The notes under the pieces are model-generated. The model searched no databases. It saw only the letters and a program-made list of their open reading frames with translations, and was not told the DNA's origin. A stretch of DNA of 64,000 nt from positions 397,729-461,728 of the forward strand of contig CAWEDK010000017.1 in NCBI GenBank assembly GCA_963807865.1, written 5' to 3'. Numbering within the stretch: the first letter of the stretch is position 1; each line of letters begins with the position of its first letter. The position numbers and the translations under genes were made by a program. Source of the stretch: VAZQ01 sp963807865. Lineage in GTDB: Bacteria > Pseudomonadota > Alphaproteobacteria > Rhizobiales > Xanthobacteraceae. Positions 36,783 to 46,710 of the stretch are shown here, in pieces.

Positions 36783-37423
36783 TCAGCGTGACGACGTGGC
36801 GGTGGCGGCGGCCGGCCGCGGATCGCCGAGCGCGACCCAGACGTTCGGATCGTTCTGCGACTGCCGCTTGACGAAGCGGTAGCCGGTCTCCGACCAGAGC
36901 AGGACTTCCTCGTTCTGGTTGTCGAGCACGAACTCGCCCTGGTCGGTCTTGACGGTGAGCACGGCGTGGCCGTCGCCACTGCTTGTCGCGCACCACGGTG
37001 ATCAGCAGCGCCTGCCGCGGCCAGCCCGACTGCATCAGCATCCGGCGCTTGAGCAGGACATAGTCCTCGCAGTCGCCATAGCCGTCGTCGGGATAATTCC
37101 AGCGCTCGACCACACCCCAATGCTCGAGGTCGGTGACCGGCTTGATGCGTCTCGTTGACCCACTTGTTGATGCGCGTCAGGTCCTGCCACGCCCTCGGCG
37201 GTGAGCACGACGTCGCGCGCCTCGGCCGCGCGGGTCTCGCATTCCCTGGCGATGGCTCGCGCAGAACTCGACCCAGCCGATCGGTGCGCGGGCGGCCGTA
37301 CCGGTGGAAACGAACAGCGGGCGTTCGCCGGCCGCGTCAGCCGGCGTCGGTGATCAGCACGGCAATCAGCGCGGCGGCAGCCGCGAATCCAGCCCCGAGT
37401 ACTCTCGTGTAGTTTCTTGACAT
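36783..37423 (-). pseudogene. Transglutaminase-like cysteine peptidase (BTLCP family), frameshifted
   Basis: Rejoined frames give ~215 residues: a signal or anchor (VLGAGFAAAAALIAVLI), then a transglutaminase-like domain with catalytic Cys in GYGDCEDYVLLKRR and His in a HAVLTVKTDQGEFVLDN segment. A TGYRFVKRQS stretch lies near the end. BTLCPs (LapG-like) cleave Ala-Ala sites in surface adhesins, often under c-di-GMP control. A PilZ protein lies just upstream on the same strand, though no LapD-type partner is visible. At least three indels are required. The stop is at 36783 when the C-terminal frame is followed. Confidence 0.75.
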
Positions 37424-37489
37424 TGTTGGCCCCGTCCCTGTGACGGGCCATATTTCGCACAAAGCTTTTCAGTCGCCGCTAAACTGCCA

Positions 37490-37615
37490 AAGCAGCTTTG
37501 AAGACAAGGAGGCTAAATAGAAGCGATAATACTAGTATTACTTTATGAGAATTTGCATAAAATGCAGTATTACTTGATTTGATTAAAATTGTATCTATTA
37601 ACCGTCATAGCGCCG
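37490..37615. promoter_or_regulatory. AT-rich spacer upstream of the BTLCP gene
   Basis: A ~120 bp AT-rich island (ATACTAGTATTACTTTATG, then a run of A/T words) in otherwise GC-rich DNA, without coding features. It contains the palindrome ATACTAGTAT and two copies of AGTATTACTT (37532 and 37566 areas). It is the likely promoter/regulatory zone for the minus-strand BTLCP gene beginning at 37423. Confidence 0.45.
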
Positions 37616-37755
37616 GTGCTATCGGCGATTTCGCAAGGCTGACGATGGCGACATTAACCAGCCGCGCCGGGGGCGCGTTGGCTGGAGCATGACGGATGGG
37701 GAAGAGCTGCGCGCAAAAGCGCGGCATGCGGACGCGAAAAGCTGCGTTCCGGCGT

Positions 37756-38373
37756 TTACCCGCCGGTGACGTTGTCTTCGACGAAATCTGGATGCTGCAG
37801 GCGCACGAACTCGATGCGCGAAGCCATCTTCGAGATGGCGGACGACCCGCGCCGGGGTCTTGCCGATGGTGACGGCCGCGCCGATCTCCGGACGGTGGTC
37901 GGTCGCAATCGCGGCGCCCGATTGCGAGATATCGACCACCCGGACCGCGAGGTTGACGCCGTTCGGCATGATCAGGCGCGCCGAAGGATTACGCGGCGTC
38001 ATGCGGCCATGGCGGCGGTCTTCCGGCAATCCCAGCACATGGCGGTTGGCGAGCCAGGTCAATTGCGCCGCGAGCTTGTCGCGCTTGCGCGGGGTCGCCG
38101 CGATCGTCATCGCAAAGCCGTTGGGAACTGACGCGCGATCACGCCTTCGAGCCGTCCGACGTGATCCACATAGGCGATGACGCGCTCGCCCGGCTTGCCC
38201 GCAACCGGCGCAACCAGCGCCATGCCGCCGGGCGACATGTTGGAGACTTGGCAGGGAAACTCGCGCCGGTCGGCGAGCATGTAACGGCCGAGCAGGTTGA
38301 CCGCGACGCGCTGGAAACGCCGGCGCTCCTGGCTCAGCGGCAGTGTGACGGGCGCTTTCTGGGGAAGTGCCAT
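37756..38373 (-). pseudogene. PilZ-domain protein with two PilZ motifs (frameshifted)
   Basis: Rejoined frames give ~205 residues. The first domain carries the c-di-GMP-binding RRRFQR motif and the NxSxxG element as NMSPGG; the second carries DISQSGA but only weak Arg motifs (GRMTPRNPSARL). This two-module PilZ layout is frequent in Bradyrhizobium-type genomes. The protein probably senses cyclic-di-GMP. Shifts lie near 38108 and about 37820. The C-terminus (NVTGG, stop at 37756) is reached in the third frame. Confidence 0.78.
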
Positions 38374-38443
38374 TCCCGACTTCGGTCTGTACAAATTCTA
38401 TACGAATTGACCCGAAGATAGGGAGGCGACGTTAACGGCCCCT

Positions 38444-39080
38444 TTAGCCGTCCCGGGGCGGGACGATTTCAGCGTCTGCCAAACCGCCGTCATGAACGAC
38501 GAGGCCATGCCGCAAGCGGCCCTGTTGGCATGAAAGCAACTGCGGGCGTGCGGGCAACCGCGGGCGAACGACGTTCGGCACGACGGCGGGGCCAACGTAA
38601 CGGAACGTGCCGAGCACGAGGCTGCGCAGTGCGCTCGCACCGGTCCACACCGGCACTCCGGCCGGCGCCAGTGCGCCGAGCACGCGTGCGCCGGTACGTC
38701 CCTCGTGCACGAGGGGCAGCGCCAGCAGTTCGAGATCGAGCGCGGCGCCGGCATGACTGCGCCCCGTGACGCCCGCCAGCAGGCCGACCGACTCATCGGC
38801 GACGACGTCGAGCAGGCCGCCCACCAGGATGCGGCTCTGCGGGAGCCCAGAGGCTCAGGAATGCTTCCTGCTTCAGGTCGCGGCCGAACAGGGCGCAGAC
38901 GCGCGTCCCGGCAATCCGGAACGGATGACCCGCCGACTCGTCGAGGGCGACGATAAACGTATCGGCGAGCAGCGATGCGGATGTCGCCCGGGTCGATGTC
39001 GCCGCGCTCGGGAGCCGCGGCGATCGCCTCGCCGGGTGTTCCAATAATCGTACAGCTCGCGAATCGACGGGATGTTTCAT
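38444..39080 (-). pseudogene. PAS_5 (DUF1457-type) domain protein (frameshifted)
   Basis: Rejoined frames give ~210 residues of the alphaproteobacterial PAS_5 family. The conserved core TFIVALDESAGHPFRIAGTRVCALFGRDLK is followed by SLW, VGLLDVVADESVGLLAGVTG and LELLALPLVHEGRTGARVLG. Such proteins are stand-alone sensory domains with unknown output. Shifts are near 38830 and 39010. It follows the PilZ gene's 5' side on the same strand with a 70 bp gap, so the two could respond to one signal. Confidence 0.78.
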
Positions 39081-39273
39081 TCGCGCCCAAGTTCCTTGCG
39101 ATCATGTCCCCGATCGGGACAGCCGGGCCGCAATTTTGCCGGCACCGGGATCAGGGCAGCAGGACGCGTGCCGCCGGCGCGGGCACGCTCAGGCGTTTGG
39201 GTGTCGAGAACCAGGCGCCAGCGGCGGCGCATGCTTGCGCGCCGCCGCTCGCGCGGGCACAAGGGGATCATCC

Positions 39274-40043
39274 ATGAGTGAGCAACCCGCCCGCGAACGC
39301 ATCCTCAACGTCCCCGCCGTCATCGTCGCCTTGGTCGTGCTTTTCGGCGTGGTGCACGCGCTGTTTTCGCTGGTGCTGAGCGAGCAGCAGACCAACGAGG
39401 CGTTGCTGCTGTTCGCGTTCATTCCCGCGCGCTACGACCTGAACCTTGCGCTGGGCGAGCCGTGGCCCGGCGGATTGGGCGCCGACGTCTGGACATTCGT
39501 CACCTATGCGCTGCTGCACGGCGATCTCAATCACCTGGTGTTCAACTCGGTCTGGCTGCTGGCTTTCGGCTCGCCGGTGGCGCGCCGGTTTGGAACGCTG
39601 GCGGTTCCTGGTGTTTTTCGCCGCCGGCCGCGGCCGGCGGCGCGGCCCTGCATCTCGCCACGCATTTCGGCCAATTGCTGCCGATGATCGGCGCTTCCGC
39701 GGCGATCTCCGGCGCGATGGCGGCGGCGATGCGTTTCGCATTTCAGCGCGGCGGCCCGCTCGCGATGTGGCGCGGCGAAGCCGGCAGCTACACGGTGCCT
39801 GCCCAGCCGCTGTCGGAATGCCTGCGCGATCCGCGCGTGCTGGCGTTTCTTCTGGTGTGGTTCGGCGTGAATGCGCTCATGGGTCTCGGCTCCTTCGCGA
39901 TGCCGGGTATGGAGCACGCGATCGCCTGGCAGGCGCATATCGGCGGGTTCGCCGTCGGACTGCTGGCGTTTGCGCTGTTCGATCCGGTTTCGCGCGCGCA
40001 CGATCCGCGGCACGGAAGATCCGAGCCGCCGGCTGAGCGATGA
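39274..40043 (+). pseudogene. Rhomboid-family intramembrane serine protease (one frameshift)
   Basis: About 256 residues with six hydrophobic segments. HGDLNHLVFNSVWLLAFG is the rhomboid helix-2 signature. The catalytic Ser lies in IGASAAISGAMAA (GxSxxxxG) and the catalytic His in AHIGGFAVG. Rhomboids cleave substrate transmembrane helices within the membrane. The frame changes once near 39605-39650, in a GC-rich run, with good homology on both sides. The start MSEQPARER at 39274 is preceded by AAGGGG. Confidence 0.88.
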
Positions 40044-40159
40044 GTTTGATGGCACGCGACCGCACACGTGGATGTGAGATGCAGGACGCTTGCGGCGGGC
40101 CGCTTTCAGGCAGATAATTTGGTGTCTCGTCAGTGCCGCGTTCGCGGCGGCCTGAGCCG

Positions 40160-40184
40160 GCGCCGCAGATTTATTCTGCGGCGC
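40160..40184. other. Perfect 10-bp hairpin downstream of the rhomboid gene
   Basis: GCGCCGCAGA (40160-40169), loop TTTAT, TCTGCGGCGC (40175-40184). It lies about 115 bp after the rhomboid stop with no T-run on either side. It could limit read-through between the rhomboid and CBS genes. Nothing else is recognised in 40044-40307. Confidence 0.5.
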
Positions 40185-40307
40185 ACAATCAAACGGCTCA
40201 TCCGATGACCGCACGACGCGGCTGACCTGACGGAACTCGGTGACGCAAGAACCGTTGTTGCAATGGCCGGCACGCCGTTTGCGAAATGCCGGTCGAGGGA
40301 GCGACTG

Positions 40308-40739
40308 ATGAACGTCCAATCCATCCTTGAAGCCAAGGGCGGCAATGTCATGTCCATTGCGCCGACCGCCACCCTGCAGGCCGCCGTGCATCGGCTCGCC
40401 GAGCACCGGATCGGCGCGCTGCTGGTGCTCGGTCCGGATCATCGCGTGGTCGGAATTATGTCCGAGCGCGACATCGTGCGCGTGCTGGCCGAGCGTGGCC
40501 CCGGCGTGCTGACCGAACCGCTGTCGACGGTGATGACACGCACCGTCGTGACCTGCACCCGGTCGGATACGATCAACGACATCATGGAGCGCATGACGAC
40601 GGGCAAGTTCCGTCACGTCCCCGTGCTCGAACAGGAGCGGGTGATCGGCGTGGTCTCGATCGGCGACGTGGTCAAGCAGCGGCTGCGCGAGATGGAAGAC
40701 GAGTTGACCGCGTTGCGCGACTATATCCAGACCGCGTGA
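40308..40739 (+). CDS. Protein with paired CBS domains
   Basis: A 143-residue protein consisting of two CBS motifs (Bateman module): the first around VHRLAEHRIGALLVLGPDHRVV, with GIMSERDIVR, and the second around IMERMTTGKFRHVPVLEQERVIG with VSIGDVVK. Such modules bind adenine nucleotides and regulate partner proteins. GAGGGAGC precedes the ATG at 40308, favouring it over 40263. It is stand-alone, so the partner is unknown. Confidence 0.92.
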   Translation: MNVQSILEAKGGNVMSIAPTATLQAAVHRLAEHRIGALLVLGPDHRVVGIMSERDIVRVLAERGPGVLTEPLSTVMTRTVVTCTRSDTINDIMERMTTGKFRHVPVLEQERVIGVVSIGDVVKQRLREMEDELTALRDYIQTA

Positions 40740-40761
40740 TTGGATTGCGCGACGCCCGGCG

Positions 40762-41391
40762 TCACTCGGCGGCGTGACTTGGCGCCGCCGGCGCGGCCTT
40801 GCGCGCCATTGTGAACAGCTTGTCGATGACTGCGTAATCTTGATAGCCGCAGCGCGCGATCGGCGCCATCGCGGCGGTGTCGAGACGTCCGTTCTTGAGA
40901 TAGCGGTCGTCGATGTGAATGCCGACCACCTGTCCCAACACGACGTGGCGATGGGCGGGCGTTCCATCGAGCGCGATCATGTCGACGATCTGCAGCAGCT
41001 TGCACTCGAGCGCGCACGGCGCCGCCGCCACCCGTGGCGGCCGCACCAGACGGCATGGCGCCGGCTCGAGGCCGGCTTCCCGCATCTCATTGACCCCGCG
41101 CGGAAAGTCGTACCCCGTTTCGACCACGGCCGCGCGCAGGTCGAACGTCGGCAGGTTGCAGACGAACTCCTTCGTCTCTTCGATGAAGACCAGCGAATCC
41201 TTGCGGCCCTCGCTCGAAAACAACACGATCGGCGGCTTGTCGGACACCGCGTTGAAGAATGAATACGGCGCGAGGTTGATCTCGCCTTTGGCGTTCATCG
41301 AGGTGATCCAGCCGATGGGCCGTGGTGCGACGATCGCCTTGAACGGATCGCGCGGCAGTCCGTGGTCGTTGCTGGCGGTCTCGTAGAACAT
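40762..41391 (-). CDS. Flavin reductase-like (FMN-binding split-barrel) protein
   Basis: A 209-residue protein of the flavin_reduct family. The opening FKAIVAPRPIGWITSMNAKGEINLAPYSFFNAVSDKPP is characteristic (read here in parts) and binds FMN. ETKEFVCNLP and HVVLGQVVGIHIDD also fit. It may be an FMN reductase or an FMN-dependent enzyme related to the DIM6/NTAB group. It lies 64 bp downstream of the nitroreductase gene on the same strand, suggesting a two-gene flavin operon. Confidence 0.9.
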   Translation of the reverse strand: MFYETASNDHGLPRDPFKAIVAPRPIGWITSMNAKGEINLAPYSFFNAVSDKPPIVLFSSEGRKDSLVFIEETKEFVCNLPTFDLRAAVVETGYDFPRGVNEMREAGLEPAPCRLVRPPRVAAAPCALECKLLQIVDMIALDGTPAHRHVVLGQVVGIHIDDRYLKNGRLDTAAMAPIARCGYQDYAVIDKLFTMARKAAPAAPSHAAE

Positions 41392-41455
41392 GGTGCCCCG
41401 AGAAAATATAGTGGCCTGACGCGGTGCCGATTCTGGCGCGGTAGTAGCTGTAGCA

Positions 41456-42028
41456 CTAGCTTGCGGCGAAGCGGGTCGCGATCTCGTCAAGCGCCGGCCG
41501 TGGACGGTCTTCCGGTGGATTCGCCACACGCCCGATATGAACGAAGCCGGCGATGCGCTCGTTCGGGGCGAGCCCAAGGGCGTCGAGCACGCGCCGGTCA
41601 TAGGCGTACCACTCGGTGATCCAGTTGGCGCCATATCCCATGGCATGTGCCCCCAGCACCAGGCTCATCGCCGCCGCACCGGCCGAGAGCACCTGCTCCC
41701 ATTCCGGGATTTTGACGTGCTGCGCGGCCCGGCTGACCACCGCGATGACCAGTGGCGCGCGGGCGAGCCGGCGGCGCTCGGCTTCGGCCTGCTCGAGCGT
41801 GGCCGTGGGGTACTTCGCCTGGAAGGCCGCGACGATCGCCTCGCCGGCGGCCAGCCGCGCGTCGCCTTCAAAGATGATGAAGCGCCACGGCGTGAGCTTG
41901 CCGTGATCGGGCACCCGCGATGCCACGGTCAGCAGGGTTTCGATGTCGGCGCTGGACGGGCTCGGCCCGGTGAGTTCGACCGGCTTGATGGAGCGGCGCG
42001 TTTTGAGCAGTTCTAGGGCGTCGGGCAT
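41456..42028 (-). CDS. Nitroreductase family protein
   Basis: A 190-residue FMN-dependent oxidoreductase of the YdjA-like nitroreductase group: N-terminal TRRSIKPVELTGPSP, VASRVPDHGKLTPWRF (phosphate-binding), AGAAAMSLVLGAHAMGYGANW and a GFVHIGR C-terminal strand. It probably reduces nitro- or quinone-like substrates with NAD(P)H. It is the upstream member of the pair with the flavin-reductase-like gene. Confidence 0.92.
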   Translation of the reverse strand: MPDALELLKTRRSIKPVELTGPSPSSADIETLLTVASRVPDHGKLTPWRFIIFEGDARLAAGEAIVAAFQAKYPTATLEQAEAERRRLARAPLVIAVVSRAAQHVKIPEWEQVLSAGAAAMSLVLGAHAMGYGANWITEWYAYDRRVLDALGLAPNERIAGFVHIGRVANPPEDRPRPALDEIATRFAAS

Positions 42029-42282
42029 GGTTGATCCGTAAGATCAAGCGCCTAGCATAGGCAGGGGAGCGTGACAAACCGGTGTCAATTCCGAAGTCCG
42101 CGTTATTGCTGCGTGCTTCGGACCCGAAGGACACGGGCAACGGATCAATTCAGCGCGGGTTCGGGGGCGCATTTCGGATTCCCGCAAGAAACAAGCAAGA
42201 AAGCTGCGGACTTCTCAGGCACCGGGCCGGGCCGGTTCCGCTGGCTTGAATTTGCCGCGATTACGGTCAAAAAGCTTTAACT

Positions 42283-43322
42283 ATGAGGTTTGCGGGGACG
42301 GGGATGGGCAGGGGGGGCCAACTCTTATTGGCCGTCGGTTTGTGGGTTGCGGTCTTACCGGCCGCGGCACACGCGCAGTTTTTCACGGCCCAGCCATCCA
42401 GCGCCCCCCGGCCGATGTGCCCGCGGCGGCCGTACCGCCGCCGCCGGTCGCTCCTCCGGCGGCCGCGAAGCCCGCGCTGCCCAAGGGGCCGACCCTGCAG
42501 TCGCTGCCGCCCGTGGCAGCGCCGGGGCCGACCGTCAATCCCGGCCCATCGATTCCGCCGCCCGGCCATGTGAGCCTCGCGGTCAGCGCCCGCTTCGGTC
42601 CCGAACTGCCGGCGATTAATGGCGGACTGCATTGGCGAATTTACGCCAGCAGGCCCGAACAGCAGGCCGCGCCGCGGTTGGTCAAGGAAGAAAAGAGCGC
42701 CGGCCCAACCTTCATGCTGCCGGCGGGCAGCTACGTCATCAATGTCGGGTTCGGGCTCACGAACGTCACCAAGGCGGTGCAACTGCGGTCGGACAGCGTG
42801 CGCGAAGTGTTCGAGATTCCCGCCGGCGGATTGCGGATCGAAGGCCGCGTCGGCGACGCCAAGATCCCGCCGACGCAGATTTCGTTCGACCTCTACAAGG
42901 GAAGCCAGTTCGAGCCCGGCGACAAGCGGGCGATCGCCACCAACGTCGCGACTGGAGACGTCGTTCTGGTGCCCGAGGGCACTTATCACATCGTGTCGAA
43001 CTACGGAGATGCCAACGCGACGGTGCGCTCCGATATCCGCGTGCAGATCGGCAAGCTGACCGATACGACGGTGAATCATCGGGCCGCGATCATTACGCTC
43101 AAGCTGGTGAATGAGCGCGGTGGCGAAGCGCGCGCGAACACCCAGTGGTCGGTCCTGACGCCGGGCGGCGACGTGATCAAGGAATCGACCGGCGCGTTCC
43201 CGCGCGTGATCCTGGCGGAGGGTGACTACCGCGCAGTCGCGCGTAACGACAACCGGACCTACGAACGCGGCTTCCGGGTGATCGCCGGGGTCGACGGCGA
43301 GGTCGAGGTGCTCTCGCGCTGA
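42283..43322 (+). pseudogene. Secreted/periplasmic protein, unknown (one frameshift)
   Basis: Rejoined frames give ~346 residues. A clear signal peptide (GGQLLLAVGLWVAVLPAAAHAQ) starts at 42283 in one frame. The mature protein, beginning with a Pro/Ala-rich linker, continues in another frame after a shift near 42405, at a run of six C's. The body has beta-rich patches (GSYVINVGFGLTNVTKAVQL, EIPAGGLRIEG, GDYRAVARNDNRTYERGF) resembling carboxypeptidase-regulatory-like folds. The homopolymer at the break suggests a sequencing indel. Function unknown. Confidence 0.7.
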
Positions 43323-43430
43323 GAGGCTCTCGCGCTGATCTTCATGCTTGCTGATCGGCTCGATACTTCGGCCGCATGATCTTATCGAAAAATCTGCAAC
43401 TTTTCGGGATGCTCTGGAGCGACCACAGAC

Positions 43431-43796
43431 TTACCACCAGCGCCAGCCGCGGCCTTCGCAGACGGTGACGCAAGTCGAGCGGCGCCAGACATTGTAGAAC
43501 ACCGCCTCGACGCAGCGGCCGTTCCAGTCGCCCTCGATCAGCTTGATGGGCTCGCCCGCCGCCCAATTGAAACATGCCGGAGTCACGGCCGTGAAGCGGC
43601 GGCCGTTGATGATGAAGTTGCCGCTCCACGGCGGCTGCACCTTTTCGACGACATGGCGCTCGGGCGGCAGCGAGAGGCGATAGCGGTCGTGGTGGCGATA
43701 GACGCGCGGTCCTTCGTCCGCGGCCGCCGGAAGGACGGCTCCGCTCAAGAGCGCGGCCAACACCACCAACATCATCCGACGCGGCGCCATACGCAC
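43431..43796 (-). CDS. Small secreted cysteine-containing protein, unknown
   Basis: A ~121-residue protein: signal peptide (MMLVVLAALLSGAVLPAAA), then a His/Tyr/Arg-rich segment (RVYRHHDRYRLSLPPERH) and a compact domain with four cysteines (FNWAAGEP context, NGRCVEAV, STCVTVCEG). The C-terminal WRWW is unusual. Likely a small periplasmic or extracellular disulfide protein. Start could be 43796 or 43790. No family recognised. Confidence 0.6.
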   Translation of the reverse strand: MRMAPRRMMLVVLAALLSGAVLPAAADEGPRVYRHHDRYRLSLPPERHVVEKVQPPWSGNFIINGRRFTAVTPACFNWAAGEPIKLIEGDWNGRCVEAVFYNVWRRSTCVTVCEGRGWRWW

Positions 43797-44038
43797 AACC
43801 CCTCACGCCACCTCTCACGCTGAGGCGCCGGCCCAGCATAGACCCGCAAGGTCGCCAAGCTAAATGACGCAAAAAGCACAGGCGGAATAAAACGTCGGCG
43901 GCCACAAGTGTCGAGTAACCCTGTTTCGCGCGTCCCGCGAAAAAGTCCGGCCGTTGCCCTGGTGTGACAGCAATTGCCGGGGCCGGCGCGTAATACTCGG
44001 ATCGGTTCCGCTGAGATCGGCGGCCAGGGGAGCTATCC

Positions 44039-45488
44039 GTGAAAACGAGTGCGCTAGCGGTTGCCGTTCTTGCCGCAGGGACGGTCGGAGCGCAGGCTGC
44101 CGATCTGGTCGTCAAATCCCCGGCCTACAAGGCGCCGGTGGCGCAGGTGTACGATTGGACCGGCCCTTATGTCGGCGTCAACGTGGGTGGGAGCGTCGGG
44201 CGCAGCCGCGTCCATACCAGTGATCCCGGCTCGATCGAAAACGAGACGACCTATCTGTCGGCGATCGGCGCGGTCGGCGGCGGACAGATCGGCTACAATT
44301 GGCAGCTCCCAGGCTTTTACAATCTTGTCGTTGGCGTCGAGGCCGACATCCAGGCCAGCGGCCAACGCGGTTCGGCTTGTCTGGCCAACTGCCTGTCCGA
44401 CGGAACGATCTCGCTGAACCTCCAGCAAAAGATCGACTGGTTCGGCACCGCCCGTGCCCGCGTAGGTCTGACGGCCGGCCCGGTGTTGAGTTATGTGACC
44501 GCAGGCCTGGCCTACGGCCACGTCCAAACCAGCGGTAGCTTCGTCGGGTTTGCACCGCCCGCGATTCCGTTCGCGCTCGACAAGAACTCGCAGCGGGCTC
44601 GCCGTCGGCAGCGGCGTGGAGGCTTCACTGGGCGGCAACTGGACCGCGAAGATCGAATATCTCTACGTCAATCTCGGACAATCAAATACCGTCGTCGACA
44701 CCGCGCCGGCCGCCGTCATTTTCGGGGCTCCCGTCACCGTGTCGGCGCAGGCGCGGGATCATGTCTACCGCGGCGGCCTCAACTATCGTTTCGGCGGCAA
44801 CAATACATTTGCGGCGCCGCCTGCGCGTTGGAGCGGGCTGTACGTCGGCGGCAATGCAGGCTCTGTCGTCGCCCGCAATCCCAGCACCTATGCGATTGGT
44901 CCGGGTGGCGTTCCACCCAACCTTCAAACATTCGATTTGTCGCCTTCCGGCTACCTGGGCGGCGCACAGATCGGCTACAATTGGCAAACGGGCGCATGGG
45001 TATTCGGTGTCGAAGCCGACATCCAGGGCTCGACGGCGAAGGATCAAGACAGCTGCGTCCTCGCTTGCACGGCTGTGGCTGGAACCATTGGCTTTGATCA
45101 GAAGCTGTCTTACTTCGGCACTGCGCGCGGCCGCCTCGGCTACACCGTCGGCTCGACGCTGCTCTATGCAACCGGGGGATACGCCTTCGGGCAGACCAAG
45201 ACGACGATCGCGGCAGCCGCTGTTCCTCCGCTGCAGTCGTTTTCATTCAAGCACAACGGCAGCGGCTATGCGCTCGGCGGCGGCATCGAGACGCCGATGC
45301 AATTCCTCGGAATTCTCGGGCCGAACTGGACCGGCACCACCGAGTATCTCTACATCGATCTTGGCCGGAGCAGCCAGTCGCTCGCACCCTTTGGTTCGGT
45401 CGACACGTTCACGTCCCGGACCCAGGCACACATCTTCCGAAGCAGCCTTAGCTATCACTTCAACGCGCCGGTGGTCGCCAAGTACTGA
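44039..45488 (+). pseudogene. Two-barrel outer-membrane protein (tandem Omp25/Omp31-like domains), one frameshift
   Basis: Rejoined frames give ~482 residues: a signal peptide (ending AQA-AD), then a first barrel domain starting YDWTGPYVGVNVGG and ending GGLNYRFGGNN, directly followed by a second starting WSGLYVGGNAG and ending SLSYHFNAPVVAKY. Both halves share GGQIGYNWQ/GGAQIGYNWQ, VGVEADIQ/FGVEADIQ, WFGTARARVG/YFGTARGRLG and EYLYVNLG/EYLYIDLG. Normal members are single ~250-residue barrels. GTG start with AGGGGAGC upstream. The frameshift near 44585 lies inside domain 1 and looks like a lost base. Confidence 0.85.
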
Positions 45489-45643
45489 TCTCGGCCGCCA
45501 TCGACCGCGAACTGGTGCCCGACGTGCGCGTCGGGCACCAAGACGCTTTGCGATACGCCGAGGCAACGGAGAGCAGCCCCGCTCAAGAGTGCGGCAGCGG
45601 TTGCGTCTCTTTACGGGTGGTCGATATGACGATGCGCCCGCAT

Positions 45644-45886
45644 CTAGCTCTGGTCAGCGACCGGTTCCGGCTCAGGCTGCCGCACGGGGACCGAAAAGAA
45701 CAGTTTGCCGTCCGCATCGCGAACGCTGATCGCACAGCCCGCCGACGTTTCCTCGTGGAGCACTTCCAAATCGAGGGCGAGCATTTCTGCGACGTGGTAT
45801 GCGCCGTCAAGTGACGGCAACTCCCGTCCGCGAAAATCATATTCCGACCTCGTGGGACCAACCACGTCGAAGAAATATCTGGACAT
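45644..45886 (-). CDS. DUF6894-like small protein
   Basis: An 80-residue protein starting MSRYFFDVVG, the pattern of the small DUF6894 family abundant in Bradyrhizobium relatives. Further features: DFRGRELPSLDGAYHVAE, then LDLEVLHEETS and a final beta-hairpin ISVRDADGKLFFSVPV. GAGGGCGT lies upstream on its strand. Function unknown; many paralogues usually exist per genome. Confidence 0.75.
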   Translation of the reverse strand: MSRYFFDVVGPTRSEYDFRGRELPSLDGAYHVAEMLALDLEVLHEETSAGCAISVRDADGKLFFSVPVRQPEPEPVADQS

Positions 45887-46089
45887 CACGCCCTCCTCTT
45901 GAAGGCGCAAGTCTTCGCCAAGCGGTTTGCGTTTGGATAAAGAGGTTTCCTAAGAATGTTTCGAGTGCTGGTGCTCCGACCCAACCTTTGCGCGAAATGT
46001 AACGGTGTGACACATCAAGTGATCGGGGCGCAGGGAACGTCCTGCGGCCGCCTCTCGTTGCCGGTCAGGCTTCGAGTCAGGAGGCGCAA

Positions 46090-46317
46090 ATGTCTGATCT
46101 CCGTCACGACAGTGCCACCAACCGACACCTCGACCCTCGTCCAGATCGCCACTCCGAAAATCCGGCCAGCGCATGGCTGATGGCCGGCATCGCGATGACA
46201 ATCATCCTGGCTGTGACGTTATTCAGCGGAGGCCCGCCGCGGCAACAGGAAGTGACCACGACGCGTCACGCCATCGCTACCGACATGCCGCAGTTCCTGG
46301 GGCATCCGCCCCGCTAG
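46090..46317 (+). CDS. Small single-pass membrane protein, unknown (paralogue A)
   Basis: 75 residues: a polar head with many Asp/Arg/His, one transmembrane helix (about 29-47, WLMAGIAMTIILAVTLFSGG), then a polar tail. CAGGAGGCGCAA gives a strong ribosome-binding site. The next gene (46468) has the same layout and shares the ILAV-x(3)-F-x-G pattern in the helix, suggesting tandem paralogues. Confidence 0.65.
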   Translation: MSDLRHDSATNRHLDPRPDRHSENPASAWLMAGIAMTIILAVTLFSGGPPRQQEVTTTRHAIATDMPQFLGHPPR

Positions 46318-46467
46318 AACAGGCCTTGTTTTCAAGGCCGGAACCTGAATACCGGTGTCCCCGTGTCTTCAGGACCGGGTTCGACGACGGAGAGATTTTC
46401 AGCAGTCTGCAAGTCGGAACAAACAAGGTTGCGCCTCGTTGGCCTGAGGGTCGAATAGGAGGTAACA

Positions 46468-46710
46468 ATGTCTGATCCCTATTTCGGAACTCCCCGGTAC
46501 CGATCTGACGATGATCGACTCAGCTCGCCGCCCGTCATCGACGGCACGCCTGGAGGCGGGTCATGGCTTCTGGGTGCTCTCGTGCTGGCGGCGATCTTGG
46601 CGGTGTTTTTCTTCGGCACCGCACCGCCGGCCGGAGATCAACAAGCGAGCGCACCCAAAGCTCCTGTGACCGGCATCGACACCACAGGGCAAGCGACACC
46701 AAGGCCTTAG
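46468..46710 (+). CDS. Small single-pass membrane protein, unknown (paralogue B)
   Basis: 80 residues: acidic/basic head (YRSDDDRLSS), one transmembrane helix (about 33-50, WLLGALVLAAILAVFFFG) and a Pro/Ala/Thr tail. AGGAGGTAACA precedes the ATG. The stop codon lies in the first copy of a 16-bp-period direct repeat, CCAAGGCCTTAGTGC (46699-46713 and 46715-46729). Related in layout to the proteins at 46090 and 36092. Confidence 0.65.
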   Translation: MSDPYFGTPRYRSDDDRLSSPPVIDGTPGGGSWLLGALVLAAILAVFFFGTAPPAGDQQASAPKAPVTGIDTTGQATPRP

